From positions 4,278,001 to 4,342,000 of the forward strand of contig JAVLRN010000002.1 of NCBI GenBank assembly GCA_032821775.1: a stretch of DNA of 64,000 bases. The letters run 5' to 3'. The notes under the pieces were generated by a model. That model saw nothing but the letters and a program-made list of their open reading frames with translations, had not been told where the DNA came from and did not search any database. Positions 34,061 through 46,019 of the stretch are shown one piece after another (the stretch's first letter is position 1; each line of letters begins with the position of its first letter). This DNA is from Sanguinoderma infundibulare. Lineage: Eukaryota; Basidiomycota; Agaricomycetes; Polyporales; Polyporaceae. The position numbers and the translations under genes are program-made.

Positions 34061-34736
34061 CTCGGTCTTTGTCAGCTCACGGATCTTAACTCAGCTCTTG
34101 GCTTTTCATAGTGACGGTAACTGGACCCGACTTCATTGATATCGCGCTGTGATATGTCTTGGCGCCGTGCGAGTGTTACAAACAGCCACACTGGCGGTCG
34201 TAGTAGGCGACGTCAATCTTTGCGAGGCGCACCGCTGGTTTCTGTCCTCAGGCCTCGGTCGATGGGAGAGTGGTCGGTATAGGTACCCGTGGAACTTGTC
34301 GTTCGTGCATCCTCGTAATTATATGGTCCCGTTAGCTCAGCAATATATCTTTTCCCCCGGCGCATTCACGTCACGACCAGACTGTTCCAAGTCATTGTTC
34401 GTTCAGCAACAGGACTGCCCGACCAGATTAAATGAACCTCTTTCTGAGTTTGTCGCAAAGCTAGAAAGCCCGGGCATTCTTGTTTGGTCCGGAGACGGTG
34501 TGCTGGCGTGCCTCTAGTGTATGTACTATCATCAAACCGTATCCTCTTAGCGAGATCTTGAGGTCTTTGGGGCTCGATGCTTTGCGGGAGTCTCCGCCTG
34601 AACACAATTGAAAGCTCTCGCGTCGCCTGCAGCCTTGCGCGCCTTGTATGAAACGAAAACGGCGCGCCATCGTTCGGCGCCTATGTCTATGTCCCGACAA
34701 CAAATAGCGAATACACTGTGCTTCTCGCTATCTTTA
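34061..34736. other. Spacer between primase remnant and DUF6533 gene
   Basis: No feature recognised; convergent 3' region of the minus-strand membrane protein gene. Confidence 0.45.
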
Positions 34737-36554
34737 CTAGCCCTGTACCTCCACCCGTACTCCAGACCCACTAGGCTGACCGGAGGATGAAGCGGAAGCG
34801 ACGCATGGCTGGTCATCCTCGGCGCGGCTGTCTTCAATTGGGTCTGGCCCACCCTCCAATCCATCGCTCGAGGCATCGTTAGGCGCATCTTCGTCTTCTC
34901 CTCGCCAGTAGTCTTCGGGCGTGAGACGAGTGGCGAGCGAGCCAATCACCCTGTTGAAGATGACTGAGCTTGCGTTAGATGTCCCTTCGTCAAGTTGAAG
35001 CGAGGACATGTTGCCGAGCGCCTTCCGATGGTTCACCGATTGGAGGTGCAGCAAGAACCGCTGGACGAGAATCGCCGTCAATCTGCGGTAATTGTCAGAT
35101 TAGCATCAGGAATATCGATTTGTGAGGAGCTACATACGGCTCAGTGAACTCGATGATAAAGCTGACGTTTGGTATCCCGTCACCGATTACCTGTCATACG
35201 AACATAAACTTCGTTGTCGATACTGTGGATGCTGTGACTGAGGCTACTCACGGATAGCATCGAGAATGTGAGATGCAACACGTTTAGAATGAACAGAATG
35301 CTAGGGGTCTTTGAGGGTCAACGCTTTTGTTTTGCGAGACACAAATATCACTGACAGAAAATAGATAATCCCTGTATCCCCAGGGTCAGCCTCCAATGCC
35401 TGAACCCCTTTACAATGTCATACTGCTCACCATCCGTGAAGAGCACATTTGCGAACGTTTTGCTGTGCATGCGTTGGATATCAATGGACCTAAACAGGGC
35501 CAGCCACGTGATTCCCATGACGATACAGTCCGCTGCAAGCAGAGACGTCCGGGAGACAATAGTGACTGGGACAAACGTGCAGTTAGTAACCCCTATGTAT
35601 GCGCCTCCCATGCCACTAACGCACATCTGGACTCAGGGTTAGAGTACTATTATAACTCGAGAAACTGGGAAGTGCTTACTGTCGCAATATCCAGTCCGGG
35701 ATGCCAATCAATTCGATACACCCGAGTGCGTTCAAGTTAACCCCAGTGATCCCATACGAAAAGCGGGCCTACAGGCGCCATCAGCGGAAGGGATATAACT
35801 TATAAACTAGACTGCAGACCAGGTTGAGGATGAGCGGTACGACAGAGAGGGAGAAGACGAGGAGCGAGGATGTCCAACGTTGTGAACCGTTCCAGCTCAA
35901 TGTCAATGCAAATACGCGCAAGGCAGAGAAAGCTGGACAAGATAGATGAACATGAGTACAGAGAGTATAGGTGGTACAAAGCCGCACCTGCCCACACAAA
36001 GTATGGCAACAATGAAAAGACTTCCGTAGAGATAACGATGGCTGCGCAGCTGGGTGTTCGGAACTTTGCTATCAGGCACTATTTGCGCCTGAGAATGACA
36101 TCACAAACCTCTGTAATACGGCTTGTTAGTGAACCCGGGGAAATTGTTGTACATATACACCAACACACCTTGTTGGATGGTATGGAGGTGAAGGTCGTGA
36201 AGATCCCGTAGGTATAATTGGACAGGTTCAAGTACCTGTTCAGAAAGAACAAAGCAGCGGCGCCCGTCTTTCGACTTGCCCAGAAATACTCGGCTTCCTG
36301 GCCGATGGTGAGGATATAGTCGTACAGGAAGAGGGCTGAAAAGAAAGAGGTATGTCAAATTCGATGAAGGAATGACATTGTTGTGCCATCAAACGAGAAC
36401 CAAGGGCGCTGCTCACCCGCAGTTGCTATGTAGCAGTAACTACCGTTGATGCTATACCGCATTCTTCAGAATACATGTACTCCGTGAACGAGAGAAAGAC
36501 GTACAGGCTACTATACGTGGCGATGATGGCGGATGAATCATCTGGGGATGCCAT
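34737..36554 (-). CDS. DUF6533-type multi-pass membrane protein
   Basis: Minus strand, at least seven exons. Start MASPDDSSAIIATYSSL (36554-36505), a small exon NGSYCYIATA, then ALFLYDYILTIGQEAEYFWA and LFFLNRYLNLSNYTYGIFTT, the hallmark of DUF6533 (helix with YDY, then an LF-LNRY segment). Later helices: AFSALRVFALTLSWNGSQRW, SLLVFSLSVVPLILNLVCSL, then RTSLLAADCIVMGITWLALF, ILFILNVLHLTFSML and GDGIPNVSFIIEFTEP, and a cytosolic tail starting LTAILVQRFLLHLQSVNHRK, rich in Asp, Ser and Glu, ending at 34737. About six or seven membrane segments. Such proteins are abundant in agaricomycetes; function is unproved (a receptor-like role is a guess). Exon phases fit, so it looks intact. Confidence 0.75.
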
Positions 36555-38403
36555 GAGTGCGATACGAGATTGGTGAGAGTGGCACGCAGGGGCAGATTGG
36601 ACATCCTCCCAAGTGCCTGTGCGCCCCTTATATAGGCTTCGAAACCAGCTCAACGTTATTTCCAAAGCGCAGACAGGAGAGAAATAAGCAGACTCGATTC
36701 CTACCACACACCAATCCCCATACCGACCGCTATCTGCCAAAACTTGACAGCGGGTTGATATGCACGATGGTAAAGGGCACTCCTTCCCAGCACGTCATGG
36801 ATTTAGCCTTGATCGAAGAAACAATGCACACCTGTTCCGCAATAGCCTCTCTCAAACGAGTCCCTTCATATCCAATAGGTCAATAAGCCGTCACAAACAT
36901 CTCAGCACGGATAACTGACCTCGGAACGTGCACCTCCGAGTGATCAATGGTGGTATGCTTCATCGACGTGTCCATGGAAGAGATAATACAATAGGAATGG
37001 TTTGTACCAACTGTGTCTGATGGGCTGGAGAGTTGGGCTTGACAACCAACGAGTTGCCTACGCCACGGAGTTCGGTACATGGCTGATGAATTGTAAGGGA
37101 CCGCCATGCGGAGTCCAGGAGAACGCCTCGGTGGCGTGGTGGCGGCAACTTCATAATGCTATCAGACTGGCGATCAACTTCTGCAGCTGCTACGCACGTT
37201 TCTAGCATCCCACCAGACCTCTCTCAGAAATGCGTGGACCAGTGGCGTTCAACGGACCTCCTGAGGTTGAACGGATACCTTGGATGCATGGGCGCGTACA
37301 GTCTGAAAAGAGGAGATCGGTGTGTAAGTGGCTGAGCTGGGAACAATCAAGACGACAGGTGAGTACAATTCGGACGCCATTCCAAGTCGGCGACAATGGG
37401 AGTTCAATCTCGAGGGTTAGCACCGCCGACATGCCCAGCGGTACAGGCGCACAGCGTCCATACGATGTGTCGAGTCAAGTTCGAAGTTGGCGGCGTTGAA
37501 TTCCCTGAATGCTGCTACGAGTGCAGCCTATCGCGGACACAACAGTCACAGCTTCGACTCGGACCGCGCCGAGCCTCTCTCGGAGGGGAAGAACACATGC
37601 ACGACACCATGTGTCTCCCGTCGCCCATGTCCCCCCACTCTGTGCAGCTTCACCATAGGAAAGGTACGTACATTGCAAGGGTACCTGGAGCGAGTGTTGC
37701 ACTTGAGGTGTGGGCCCAGGACGACGGCTACCGGGTTGAAGCCGATGTGGTACTAACAAGGAGCCGTCCATCTCTCAGGTGAGAGGCGTGTAGAGGTCGT
37801 AGTTGGCGTTGGCAGAGGGATTGGGGCTAACGATCCCTACTACGTACTTAGTATGTCCGCACATGCAGTGAGTGGCAGGCCTCGGCGTGCCGGAGAACTT
37901 GGCGGACATGTCTAAAAGTACAATACCATTGTAAGTTCGCGTTCAAGTAGTACATCCAACAATCTACGCGAGCGGGACACGTACTTCGAGTTGACTCAGC
38001 ATAACTCAGTCGGTCAAGAAGGGTCTACCATAGTACTGGGGTAAGTTGCTGCTTGCAAAGGAGATCGACCGTCATTTTTTCGTTGGATAAACGGTGACTA
38101 GCCTGCAAGGGACGAGATTGGGACGAGCCTGAGACGAGAGAACTGGTTCAAGTTCCGACGACTTGAGGACAATCGGGCCGTCAGCGCCGTCCGGGACCTC
38201 CCGTCACGGTGCCGCATCCTGGCGCCTCGCACTATTCTTGATCGTGAGAAAAACAATGCAGGCTAGCAATTGCGCATCCGTTCCCATCGGGTTTGTCTTC
38301 CACGTTCACATCATCATGGCACTACTACGTACTCGCGAAGCTGAACATGCTGACTACTACCGACGACTAGTTCCTAGTCCGACACCACCCCTCCACGTCA
38401 CAA
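36555..38403. other. Gene-poor spacer
   Basis: No gene supported. The minus strand at about 37795-37890 reads MSAKFSGTPRPATHCMCGH and IVSPNPSANANYDLYTPLT, the latter resembling a peptide in the 31.3-kb spacer. Other frames show nothing recognisable. Confidence 0.35.
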
Positions 38404-39745
38404 ATGTCTGGGCTGCCCTCTCAGCAGAAGGCGCTCTTCCTCGAGTCGAAGCTTGGAAAGTTTACGGTCAGGACCACGGATGTCGGGACGCCAGGACCAG
38501 GAGAACTGCTTGTGAAGGTCGAGGCTGCCGCGCTCAACCCGTTTGACTGGAAGGTGCAGGCGTACTCGTACGGCGGGATTGTGGAGAAGTACCCAGCTGT
38601 CCTCGGGTTCGACCTCTCCGGGACCATCGTTGCTGTGGGCGAAGGTGTCACCGCGTTCTTTGTTGGTGACAGAGTGTGAGTCAAGTCCGTGCTAGCGTCG
38701 AATATAGCTTCCATGTTGATCTTTTCTCATTTAGCGTTAGCCAAGGATGCGTTGACATGGTGCAGAAGACAACACATGGCACGTTTATACAATACTTCGT
38801 AGCTGAGGCGAAGTTTGCTGCGAAAGTCAGCCGTTCTTGCACTAGGTTGTTCTATAAACGTGACGTGCTGAATGCTTCGCGTGCCGTAGATTCCAGAGAC
38901 TATCCCGTTCGAGGAAGCCGCGACGGTGCTCGGAGGATTGGCAACAGCAAGTTTCCCTCTCTACAACCAAGCCGAAGCTGCGTCGTGTGTGAGGCTCAGC
39001 CCGCCATGGTCTGAGGATGGCTGGCACAAGTATACTGGCAAGCCAATCCTCGTTTTGGGTGGAGCCAGTTCGGTCGGGCAGTACGGTGCGTATCAGGCTG
39101 TCTGCTCTCGCCTCTCTCTCTACGTCAACCACGTGTCTCATAGTGGAGTCGCTGCAGTTATACAACTCGCTCGCTTATCTGGATTCTCCCCCATCGTCAC
39201 CACGGCCTCGCTGCAGAACAGCGAGCTCCTCCAAACGCTTGGGGCCACGCACGTGCTGGACCGCACGCTCCCCACGGACGAGCTGCGGGTCAAGGCGACG
39301 CAGATCGCAGGCGGCTTATTCGATGTCGTCTACGACGCCGTATCGACACGAGAGACAATCCGTATGGCGTACGCTCTGACAGCTCCCCGTGGCGACTTGG
39401 TTGTGGTGCACCCTGCGGAAGAGATCCAAGAGGCAGCTGCAAAGGACGGTGACTCAAAGAGGGTCCACGTCGCGCTTGGCCAGCTCTCGGCGCCCTTCAA
39501 CCTCGACGTCGCGGCAGGTCTGCTAGAGAATTTGACAGACCTGCTGGAAATGGGGAAGATCAAGGTGCGACTACAACTAGTTCCGTTATATGCATAGTAT
39601 TGACCTCATGCGTGTTGACGTTTAGCCGACCCGTGTTGAGGTGATCCCAGGCGGGCTCAACGGGATCGTCGGCGGACTGGAACGCCTGAGGAGTGGCCAA
39701 GTGCATGCGGTCAAATTGGTCGTACGGCCGCATGACACGGCTTGA
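38404..39745 (+). CDS. MDR-family zinc-type alcohol dehydrogenase-like oxidoreductase
   Basis: Medium-chain dehydrogenase/reductase, NAD(P)H-dependent; closest in style to fungal trans-enoyl-reductase and quinone-oxidoreductase-like proteins. Exon 1 MSGLPSQQKALFLESKLGKF with GroES-like segments GTPGPGELLVKVEAAALNPF, DWKVQAYSYGG and VLGFDLSGTIVAVGEGV, ending GDRV (GTGAGT near 38677). Further exons give GTFIQYFVAEAKFAAK, ETIPFEEAATVLGGLATASF, and the dinucleotide-binding loop LVLGGASSVGQY followed by GVAAVIQLARLSG. Then LGATHVLDRTL, GGLFDVVYDAVS, LTAPRGDLVVVHPAEE and a last exon RVEVIPGGLNGIVGGLERLR ending VRPHDTA, TGA 39743-39745. The Cys ligands of the structural zinc are absent, as usual for this subfamily. 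All junctions keep frame. Substrate unknown. Confidence 0.85.
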
Positions 39746-40069
39746 AACGAGAAGGTCTTGTATCACAGGACGTGGTCGCTGTATGAACTAGGCAACGACA
39801 ACATTGATAACAACTGTCTTTAGAGCACATCATATTGAAGGACGCGAGCCGCTGGATGCGACTTTATGTCCCATTCTCCGGCTCGTATAACGACAAGGCT
39901 GTCATAAGCATAGAAATGTGCACAGGCTGTCGTCACCGGCGCTTTGTCCTAAGTAGGCGTCCATCGACTGGCCTCTCCCGAGATCTGTCATTGCAAACCT
40001 TATACACCCACTGCAACCCGGCGCGTCGACCACCATGACTGGGTTTCCCTCGTACCACCACCTCCTCGA
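39746..40069. other. Intergenic spacer
   Basis: Short intergenic region between two plus-strand genes; no feature recognised beyond a probable leader for the next gene. Confidence 0.45.
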
Positions 40070-41464
40070 ATGGCCTCCAAACATTCCACCATATGTCGCA
40101 CCCTTCTCGAGGACGGCCAAACGCGTTGCTCCGCCTCTGTACGATCAGGCCGACAATCCTGCACGGAGCACTCTCCCGCATATGAAGCAAGCTACGCGCG
40201 CTACAAGGCTGCGGAGGACGCGGCCAAAGACCTCCGTGCCGCCGCACAGACCAAACGTGGCGACGTACATACGCTCCCCCCTGACGATATCAAGCCCAGA
40301 ATCGAGCACGTCCGTGCGTACATCGAAGCGTTGGAGCTCGAGCTGAGGCTTCGAAGGGAGCATGACAGGCGGTTCATTGGAGACCGTGAGTGTGTCGATA
40401 ATCACCGCATGCGAGATGGAACCTTAATACGCCTATACAGCTGACGAAGGACATCGGCATCGGCTGGACGCGCTGGAGAAGCAGCTGACGCACCACCGGG
40501 ACGTTCTTGATTCCTTGCGCTCGCGGTCACAGCGCCTGCAGCTCGACGATCGCCCCACCCCGTCCACCTCATCTAAACGCCGTCACCGCCATCGCCATAC
40601 ATTGAGCGACCCCACTCCGCAGCCTACTTCTACACCTCACGTTATGCAGTCACCGAGAAGACGTTCGCATGGCCAAGCGAAGCAAGGCACGCATAGGCGG
40701 ACGCGGAGCGATCAAAGAACTTCCAAGAAGAGACAAGACGACGTTCCAATCGTGCCCGTTGCTCAAGGGAAGGCCGAAGTCAAGGAAGGAAAGCCAGGCG
40801 ATGACGTCGTCGAGCTTCCCGGTCCGTCTTCGGGGGCGAGCCCGTGGCCACAGGAGAAGGTATCGGGCGCCGAGGTTGCATCGCCACGGCAGGATTTGGG
40901 GGTGGTATGTCGGGGAGGTTCGTGCGTAGAGCGAGAGAAGACACGAGAAACGGTTGAAGCTTTTCCAGCGCCTGGACGCATTGGGAGCGCGGTTTGGCCG
41001 GGCAACGTACTATCGCGCCAAGGGATGGTGGAAGATACGGACGCGCGGTTTACGCATTCGCCCTTCCCGTATCGGATGGATATGGCAAGGAGCCGATCGA
41101 CCGGCGCCCCAGCCACACCAGCTGACCTCGATGGATATGTCACCTATCCTTCCTCTGAACCTCGAATGCCAGAGGAGTACCTCGCGGTCAACGTTCATCC
41201 AAAGGACGACACGCAAATCCGAGAGGGCGCACGAGGGACCGACTTGGAGCGCCAGGAGGCGGGTAACGATGGAAGACGAGGAGAATTCCAACCTGGGAGG
41301 CGCTTGCAGCATGCCCTAAGAGTCATCCCGGCGGTAAGTAATAAACCGTATGCACGCGAGTCGTCACTCACGAGTCGAGTAAATGACAGGCCGCCGCAGA
41401 GGCTCTCGGCCGTACATTCGCAACCGTGTACGAAGGTTTCTCGAGAATGTGGCCTCGGGCGTGA
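40070..41464 (+). CDS. CCCH-motif plus coiled-coil protein, family member 2
   Basis: Starts MASKHSTICRTLLEDG. N-terminal motif C-x10-C-x10-C-x2-H (Cys in ICRTL, RCSAS and SCTEH), then YARYKAAEDAAKDLR, LPPDDIKPRIEHVRAYIEAL and ELELRLRREHDRRFIG, parallel to member 1 at 25640. Exon 1 ends at 40385 in phase 1, intron 40386-40440, exon 2 resumes PDEGHRHRLDALEKQLTHHR: same intron position and phase as member 1. A long basic, disordered segment follows (KRRHRHRHTLSD, SPRRRSHG), and a final intron after RVIPA leads to AAEALGRTFATVYEGFSRMW, ending at TGA 41462-41464. The frame over 40860-41330 is not confirmed by conservation and may hide another intron. A nuclear location is suggested by the basic tracts only. 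Confidence 0.55.
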
Positions 41465-42428
41465 CCTGATTTCCCGGGTGAGGATTGGAGGCGTTCAAGG
41501 ACACCGACAGACCCACATGTACAGTACATCGGTTCTTCCCCTCCGCTCTCATGTTTCTGATTCGCCTTAGCAAAGGGCACGAACATCTTCCGACAGTAGA
41601 CGGCTCGCATCTACCAGCAGTGGCTGGAGCGAGACCTGAGCAATATGGGTCCTCGACGATTCGAACGGCGCTGTCCCCACCCGCCTCACCTATCTTGGCT
41701 TGCTAGCAAACCGTTGTTCGGTGCGGTTCCCGCCTCCCAAACCGCGGCGTCGGGGCCTTCCTCCAGCATTATGTACCGGTACCATTACCAAGGCCGTCCG
41801 GGGCCTAGTAGCTCCAGCGCGACGTCATTTTCAACGATGGAACATCATCTTATCAACGCTCAGAGCCAGTACAACGGTCAGATGTACCCGTTGTATCTCG
41901 GTGACCAAAGCCCTGGTAGCTGGAATGCTCTTCTTGACATGTCGCTCTCTCAAGGCGACGAAGACCGGTGGATGCCCCTTGAGGATTCTCGAAACTAACC
42001 GTGAGCTGCCCACACTTAATCATGCGAATACGAAGCACTCATACTGGTCCAAGGTTGGATTATGCATCAACGCTGCCTAGCTCGTGTCCGCTCCCTCTAA
42101 CAGTTCTTGATTTGGTTGACTGTTCTCAAATGCTCTCTACGCATATGCACCGCTCTCGCTCCACGTACCTGGCTCTGTGTCGTCTTTCGTCCTGTGTTGT
42201 TTCTGGAAAAGTGCCACCTACGCTTTCTGCATTCTCTGTTCTTGATCTGATCCCTGCGTTCTGTCAAGTCTCGCGCTGAATGTACCAATAGTATTCCCAG
42301 TGGGGCATGCATAGAATATATTAATCGCACACACATTGCTCTTTGACCATTTGCTGGTCGATGACAGCCAGGACCCGAATGCATGGATGGAACAAGATCA
42401 CGCTAGGGAGTCCATCCGTGGCTCGAGG
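41465..42428. other. Spacer with a short coding-like frame
   Basis: The plus strand at 41771-41998 reads MYRYHYQGRPGPSSSS to GDEDRWMPLEDSRN, a plausible last exon of an unrecognised gene, but no upstream exons can be supported. Otherwise nothing was seen. Confidence 0.3.
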
Positions 42429-43412
42429 TCAGTCGCGTTTGCAGCCTTTTACCGCGTCCTTCAGGCGCTGCCGCATCTCCGTATCGTCCTCCGGCTCGGC
42501 CGCCAGCTCGCGCGGGTCCTTCGCATCGTCGTCGTACAGGACAGAGTGGATCTGCTTGCACGTCAGCTCGTGCCGCGGCCAGTCTTCCTTCTGGCACTCG
42601 ACGCTATAACCAGTGCGCCGCGACGCGCATACAGTCATTCCACAGTACTCCGGGCTCAGCGCGGGCTCGAACGTACCTGCAATACCGCGTGAGCTGGCAC
42701 TTCTTGCACCGTTTCATCGTCTCGAGCACGCTTTTGTCCTCCTGGCACCCAGCGCAAGCCGCGGCGAGCGGGTAGACGAGGCCATCGTCCGGCTTGCGGG
42801 GGGGACGGGGAAGGGGCTGCGCAGGCATGTGCAAGAGGATCTCGCGGATGGCGTTGTGTTGCAGCTCGAGCTCTTCAAAGCACTCGTCGTTGTCGTGGTC
42901 GCAGATATGGTGTAGCTGCGAGTAGGCCAGGCCGCGAAATGAGAGATCGAGTGAAGGGGCACACAGCTAGTACAGGGACGAAAACGCGGTACACACCCAC
43001 ATGAACACGCGCGGCGGCTCGACGTGATTCATGACATAAGTTTGGACCTGCGATTCCCTGGTCTCGGTTGTGCCTGCTCACGAACAGACCGCTTTAGATT
43101 ACATACATCGAGTCATGAGAGCTCCGCAGCGTACCGCACTTGATACACCGCCACCAGCGCGAATGCTTCACGTCGCGCGTAAGGCCAGAACTGATGGCAT
43201 GAAGAGCTTGCTTGTCACGCTCCATCGGGAGGTGCATCTGCACCACAGCGCGTTTGTCCCACCTGTGATGACGAATTTGAGCCTGATTCTCCAACATTGG
43301 GCAGGCAAAAAAGGGAGGAAATTGCTGACCCGCCGTAAATGGTGATGTGGACATTAACCATGTCTGCGCGTTCCCAGTCGCGGAGGGGCAATGGTGTGAG
43401 GCTAGCACTCAT
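42429..43412 (-). CDS. MYND zinc-finger protein, tandem copy 1
   Basis: Start MSASLTPLPLRDWERADMVN (43412), ending VHITIYGG at a donor. The next exon reads AVVQMHLPMERDKQALHAIS and GLTRDVKHSRWWRCIKCG. Then TYVMNHVEPPRVFMWV, GLAYSQLHHICDHDNDECFE and LELQHNAIREILLHMPAQPL. The C-terminal MYND finger is CAGCQEDKSVLETMKRCKKC followed by QLTRYC, an intron, ECQKEDWPRHELTC, then an acidic tail ending GCKRD at 42429. Cys/His ligands of the MYND consensus (CxxC, CxxC, CxxxC, HxxxC) are all present. MYND fingers bind short proline-containing peptides; the partner here is unknown. The N-terminal layout with LHLPMERD is common in agaricomycete MYND proteins. Tandem with the next gene, same strand. Confidence 0.75.
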
Positions 43413-43769
43413 GGTGGCGATGTCAATGCGAGGGAGGGCGGCGTGCGAGAGACACTCTCCGTCTCTTTGTGACAGAGCAAACCGGGATCGAGGCTGATGT
43501 GACCGTAAGCTTATCTATCCAGGGGCACGGGCGCGACCAGTAATAACTATATGCCTGACGTCACGTAAGGTTCTGTTATCAAATCGGGACAGTCAATTTG
43601 AACCGCGTGCAAGAAGGTACAAGAGAGCGGATCGAGAAGAGAATTTGGTCGGTCGAGGGACAGCGGATGCACGAGAAACGAAGCACGCCGAGCAAAGACT
43701 AGACTACGTCCGACTCGGATGAGCATGCGCGGCCTTTCACTCAGTCGATGCCCCATGAGTTCGCAACGC
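43413..43769. other. Spacer between tandem MYND genes
   Basis: Promoter region of copy 1 and 3' end of copy 2. No further feature recognised. Confidence 0.5.
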
Positions 43770-44711
43770 TCAAAAATCTAGGAACAGGATCTTCTCCCTC
43801 CCCAACGAGGCCACTCGACGAATCCAGGCCTCAGACTGCTCCTGCGGTAGATCGCGGTCAACCGAGACGACACATTTGCACGTCATCTTGTGCCTCTTCC
43901 AGTCTTCCCGTTGGCACCGGTCGCTGTATCACAGGAAGGGCATTGGACATGCATCAGTCGTGGGCGCACTGCAAAATGCCTGATCGGATCGGCGGTCGCG
44001 GGACACACCTGCAATAACGCATCACCTTGCACCCGCTGCACATCTTCATCGGCCTGTTCGCGCTCTCCTCCGTCTTACACTTCCCGCACGATGCTGCAGA
44101 GGCGTTAACGAGACCTGAGGGCCTCTGGGGTGGCGGCGTCAATGGCGCAGGTGGCATGGACATGATGGTCTCTACGCGGTTGTGCTCTTCGTCTACGAGT
44201 GCGAAACAAGTCGAGTTGATGTCGCAAAGATGGTTCATCTACAACCAGATATGTCAGTTCCCCGCGAACGAAGCATCTGTAGCATTACAACGTTAGTGGA
44301 CTACTGACTACCATAATAATCCGAGGAGGTTCAAGATAATTTAAAACACAAGCTTGCATGCGGGCCTCCCTAGCTCTGCGTCCTAAGAAACAGGACATGA
44401 TCGTCAGTCGGTACTCTATTGCGATGGGAAAGGAGACGACATACCGCAAAATTGACAGTTCCACTGGCCCGAATGCTTCATGTCCAGTTGCACCTTGTCG
44501 AGGGAGGCGAACAGCATCTCGCGGTCGCGCTCCATTGGAAGGTGCAATCGCACGCGCAACCGCATCCCATCCCTTGACCAGCCCTCGACTCGAATAATCT
44601 CGCGATGCATATAGTGGTCACTCACCATCCCAATGCCGAGACCTCGAGGCTGACCTTGTCGGCACGCTCCCAGTCGTCGAGAGGATCGGGAACCGCGGCA
44701 GATTCAGACAT
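43770..44711 (-). CDS. MYND zinc-finger protein, tandem copy 2
   Basis: Start MSESAAVPDPLDDWERADKV (44711), parallel to copy 1. After an intron: IIRVEGWSRDGMRLRVRLHL, PMERDREMLFASLDKVQLDM, KHSGQWNCQFCG. A following segment contains ETIMSMPPAPLTPPPQRPSG, and the MYND finger reads SCGKCKTEESANRPMKMC, SGCKVMRYC, an intron, RCQREDWKRHKMTC. The tail is short, ending REKILFLDF with stop 43772-43770. All MYND ligands are present. The two genes share exon layout and the DWERAD, LHLPMERD and KHS blocks, so they arose by tandem duplication. They have diverged strongly outside these blocks. Confidence 0.75.
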
Positions 44712-45844
44712 CGTCGACGACGTTGAAGGAGAGAGAAAGAGCTCGGAGATTGAACGTGATGGCACGAAGCAAGGAGGTGCCACCGGTACCCTCGACCATC
44801 ATGCAGCCAGTTCGAGTCTACCTTTATGAACGCTCTGCACAAGTCATATCGAGATCTGAGGCGCACATCGCAGGAGAGTGCAGGTCAGCGACGGTCAGTG
44901 ACCGGGTCAGGAAGATCTGGGGTGCCCGTGGGAAGATGGCGTAACACGGATTTCAGTCGAGGTCTGTTAGGGTCTGCTTGTCCCGACCATCCACGCCTCC
45001 TCGACATCGCGCTCCTCCCCTCGGACAATGATCAAAGCAACTGGTCCAGGCACATTACCTCCACCCAGCGACTTGCACACCTTTTCCGTTTGGCCAGCAT
45101 GAAAGCCCCTGCAGCCATGGGTCGGAATCGGACCGGCCTCTCGCATTGTGTTCTCTCGCCGCACACATGAACTACTCTCACCTCTGGAGGGGCCTGTCAT
45201 ACACATACAGATCCCTGCTACAGGAAACGCGTCATTCCACGTTTCAGTGTCCAATGGAATGTCGATGCTACATACTGGTCCGTCCCCGTAATGCTAGTGG
45301 ATCTGGAATACAAAACTTGACAATCTTGGCGACAATCTAGGTGGCTCAGCTAGCTCAGACACTCTTGTGGCGAGCAAAAGCGGGAGCGCTGATCTATTTT
45401 ATCCTTCAACCTCGATGCCGGTCGATGGCGCGTCCCCCCACCAGCGTGAGCGCCTTCCAAGTGGCCAAAATCGCGGTCTCAGTGCGGGCAGGTACGGGCT
45501 ACACGTCAACGCTCGGCGCCGGGCGGCTTTGCCGACGAGCCTTCTCATTGTGCAAACATACACCCAAGTCTGTCGCAGCATATTGGATATTTCCACATTT
45601 CTCCAGAAGTTTCCATAGCCGGTGCATCGCTAGTGCCGGCACCTTCGCCGCGCAGTCCGCTAGGCTGCTACGCATCGGATGCATACGTCGAGTCATTTAC
45701 TAAACTTGCAGTTACGAATACGAAGCCGGGCTGCGTCGTCAGCCTCAACTTCGGCGCAAGCGGAAGTCGAGGCTATGCGAGTCGCACCGACTATCTCACG
45801 TGCCTTGCGCCGACCTAAGGTGTCTGATGGAACATGAAGGCAAG
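44712..45844. other. Gene-poor spacer
   Basis: No supported gene. Frames on both strands around 44826-45340 have no recognised domain. Confidence 0.4.
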
Positions 45845-45855
45845 TTATATATAAG
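45845..45855 (+). promoter_or_regulatory. TATA box of the flavin monooxygenase gene
   Basis: TTATATATAAG about 165 nt upstream of ATG 46020, with CAACAACTCCAG downstream as a probable start region. Confidence 0.55.
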
Positions 45856-46019
45856 TACTTGAAGCGTGAACAGTGCCGACGCTCACCCAACAACTCCAGT
45901 CTCCAGTTTACACACACACGACCACTCGCCAGAAACCTCACGAAAGGTAGGGCGCCCTTCCAAACATCCAAAGGTGCTGGGGGTTGAATTTTGAACACTA
46001 CTCAACAGAACCTGCCGGA

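Noticed and set aside
34320..34350. Possible tRNA-like box (CCGTTAGCTCAGC) near 34330
   Set aside because: No matching acceptor stem, anticodon arm or B-box within tRNA distance.
41485..41998. Possible HMG-box or other transcription factor fragment
   Set aside because: No conserved HMG residues could be aligned; only a short coding-like end (MYRYHYQGRP on) remains.
45336..45360. GTGGCTCAGCTAGCTCAG resembling a tRNA A-box
   Set aside because: No B-box or cloverleaf could be drawn downstream.
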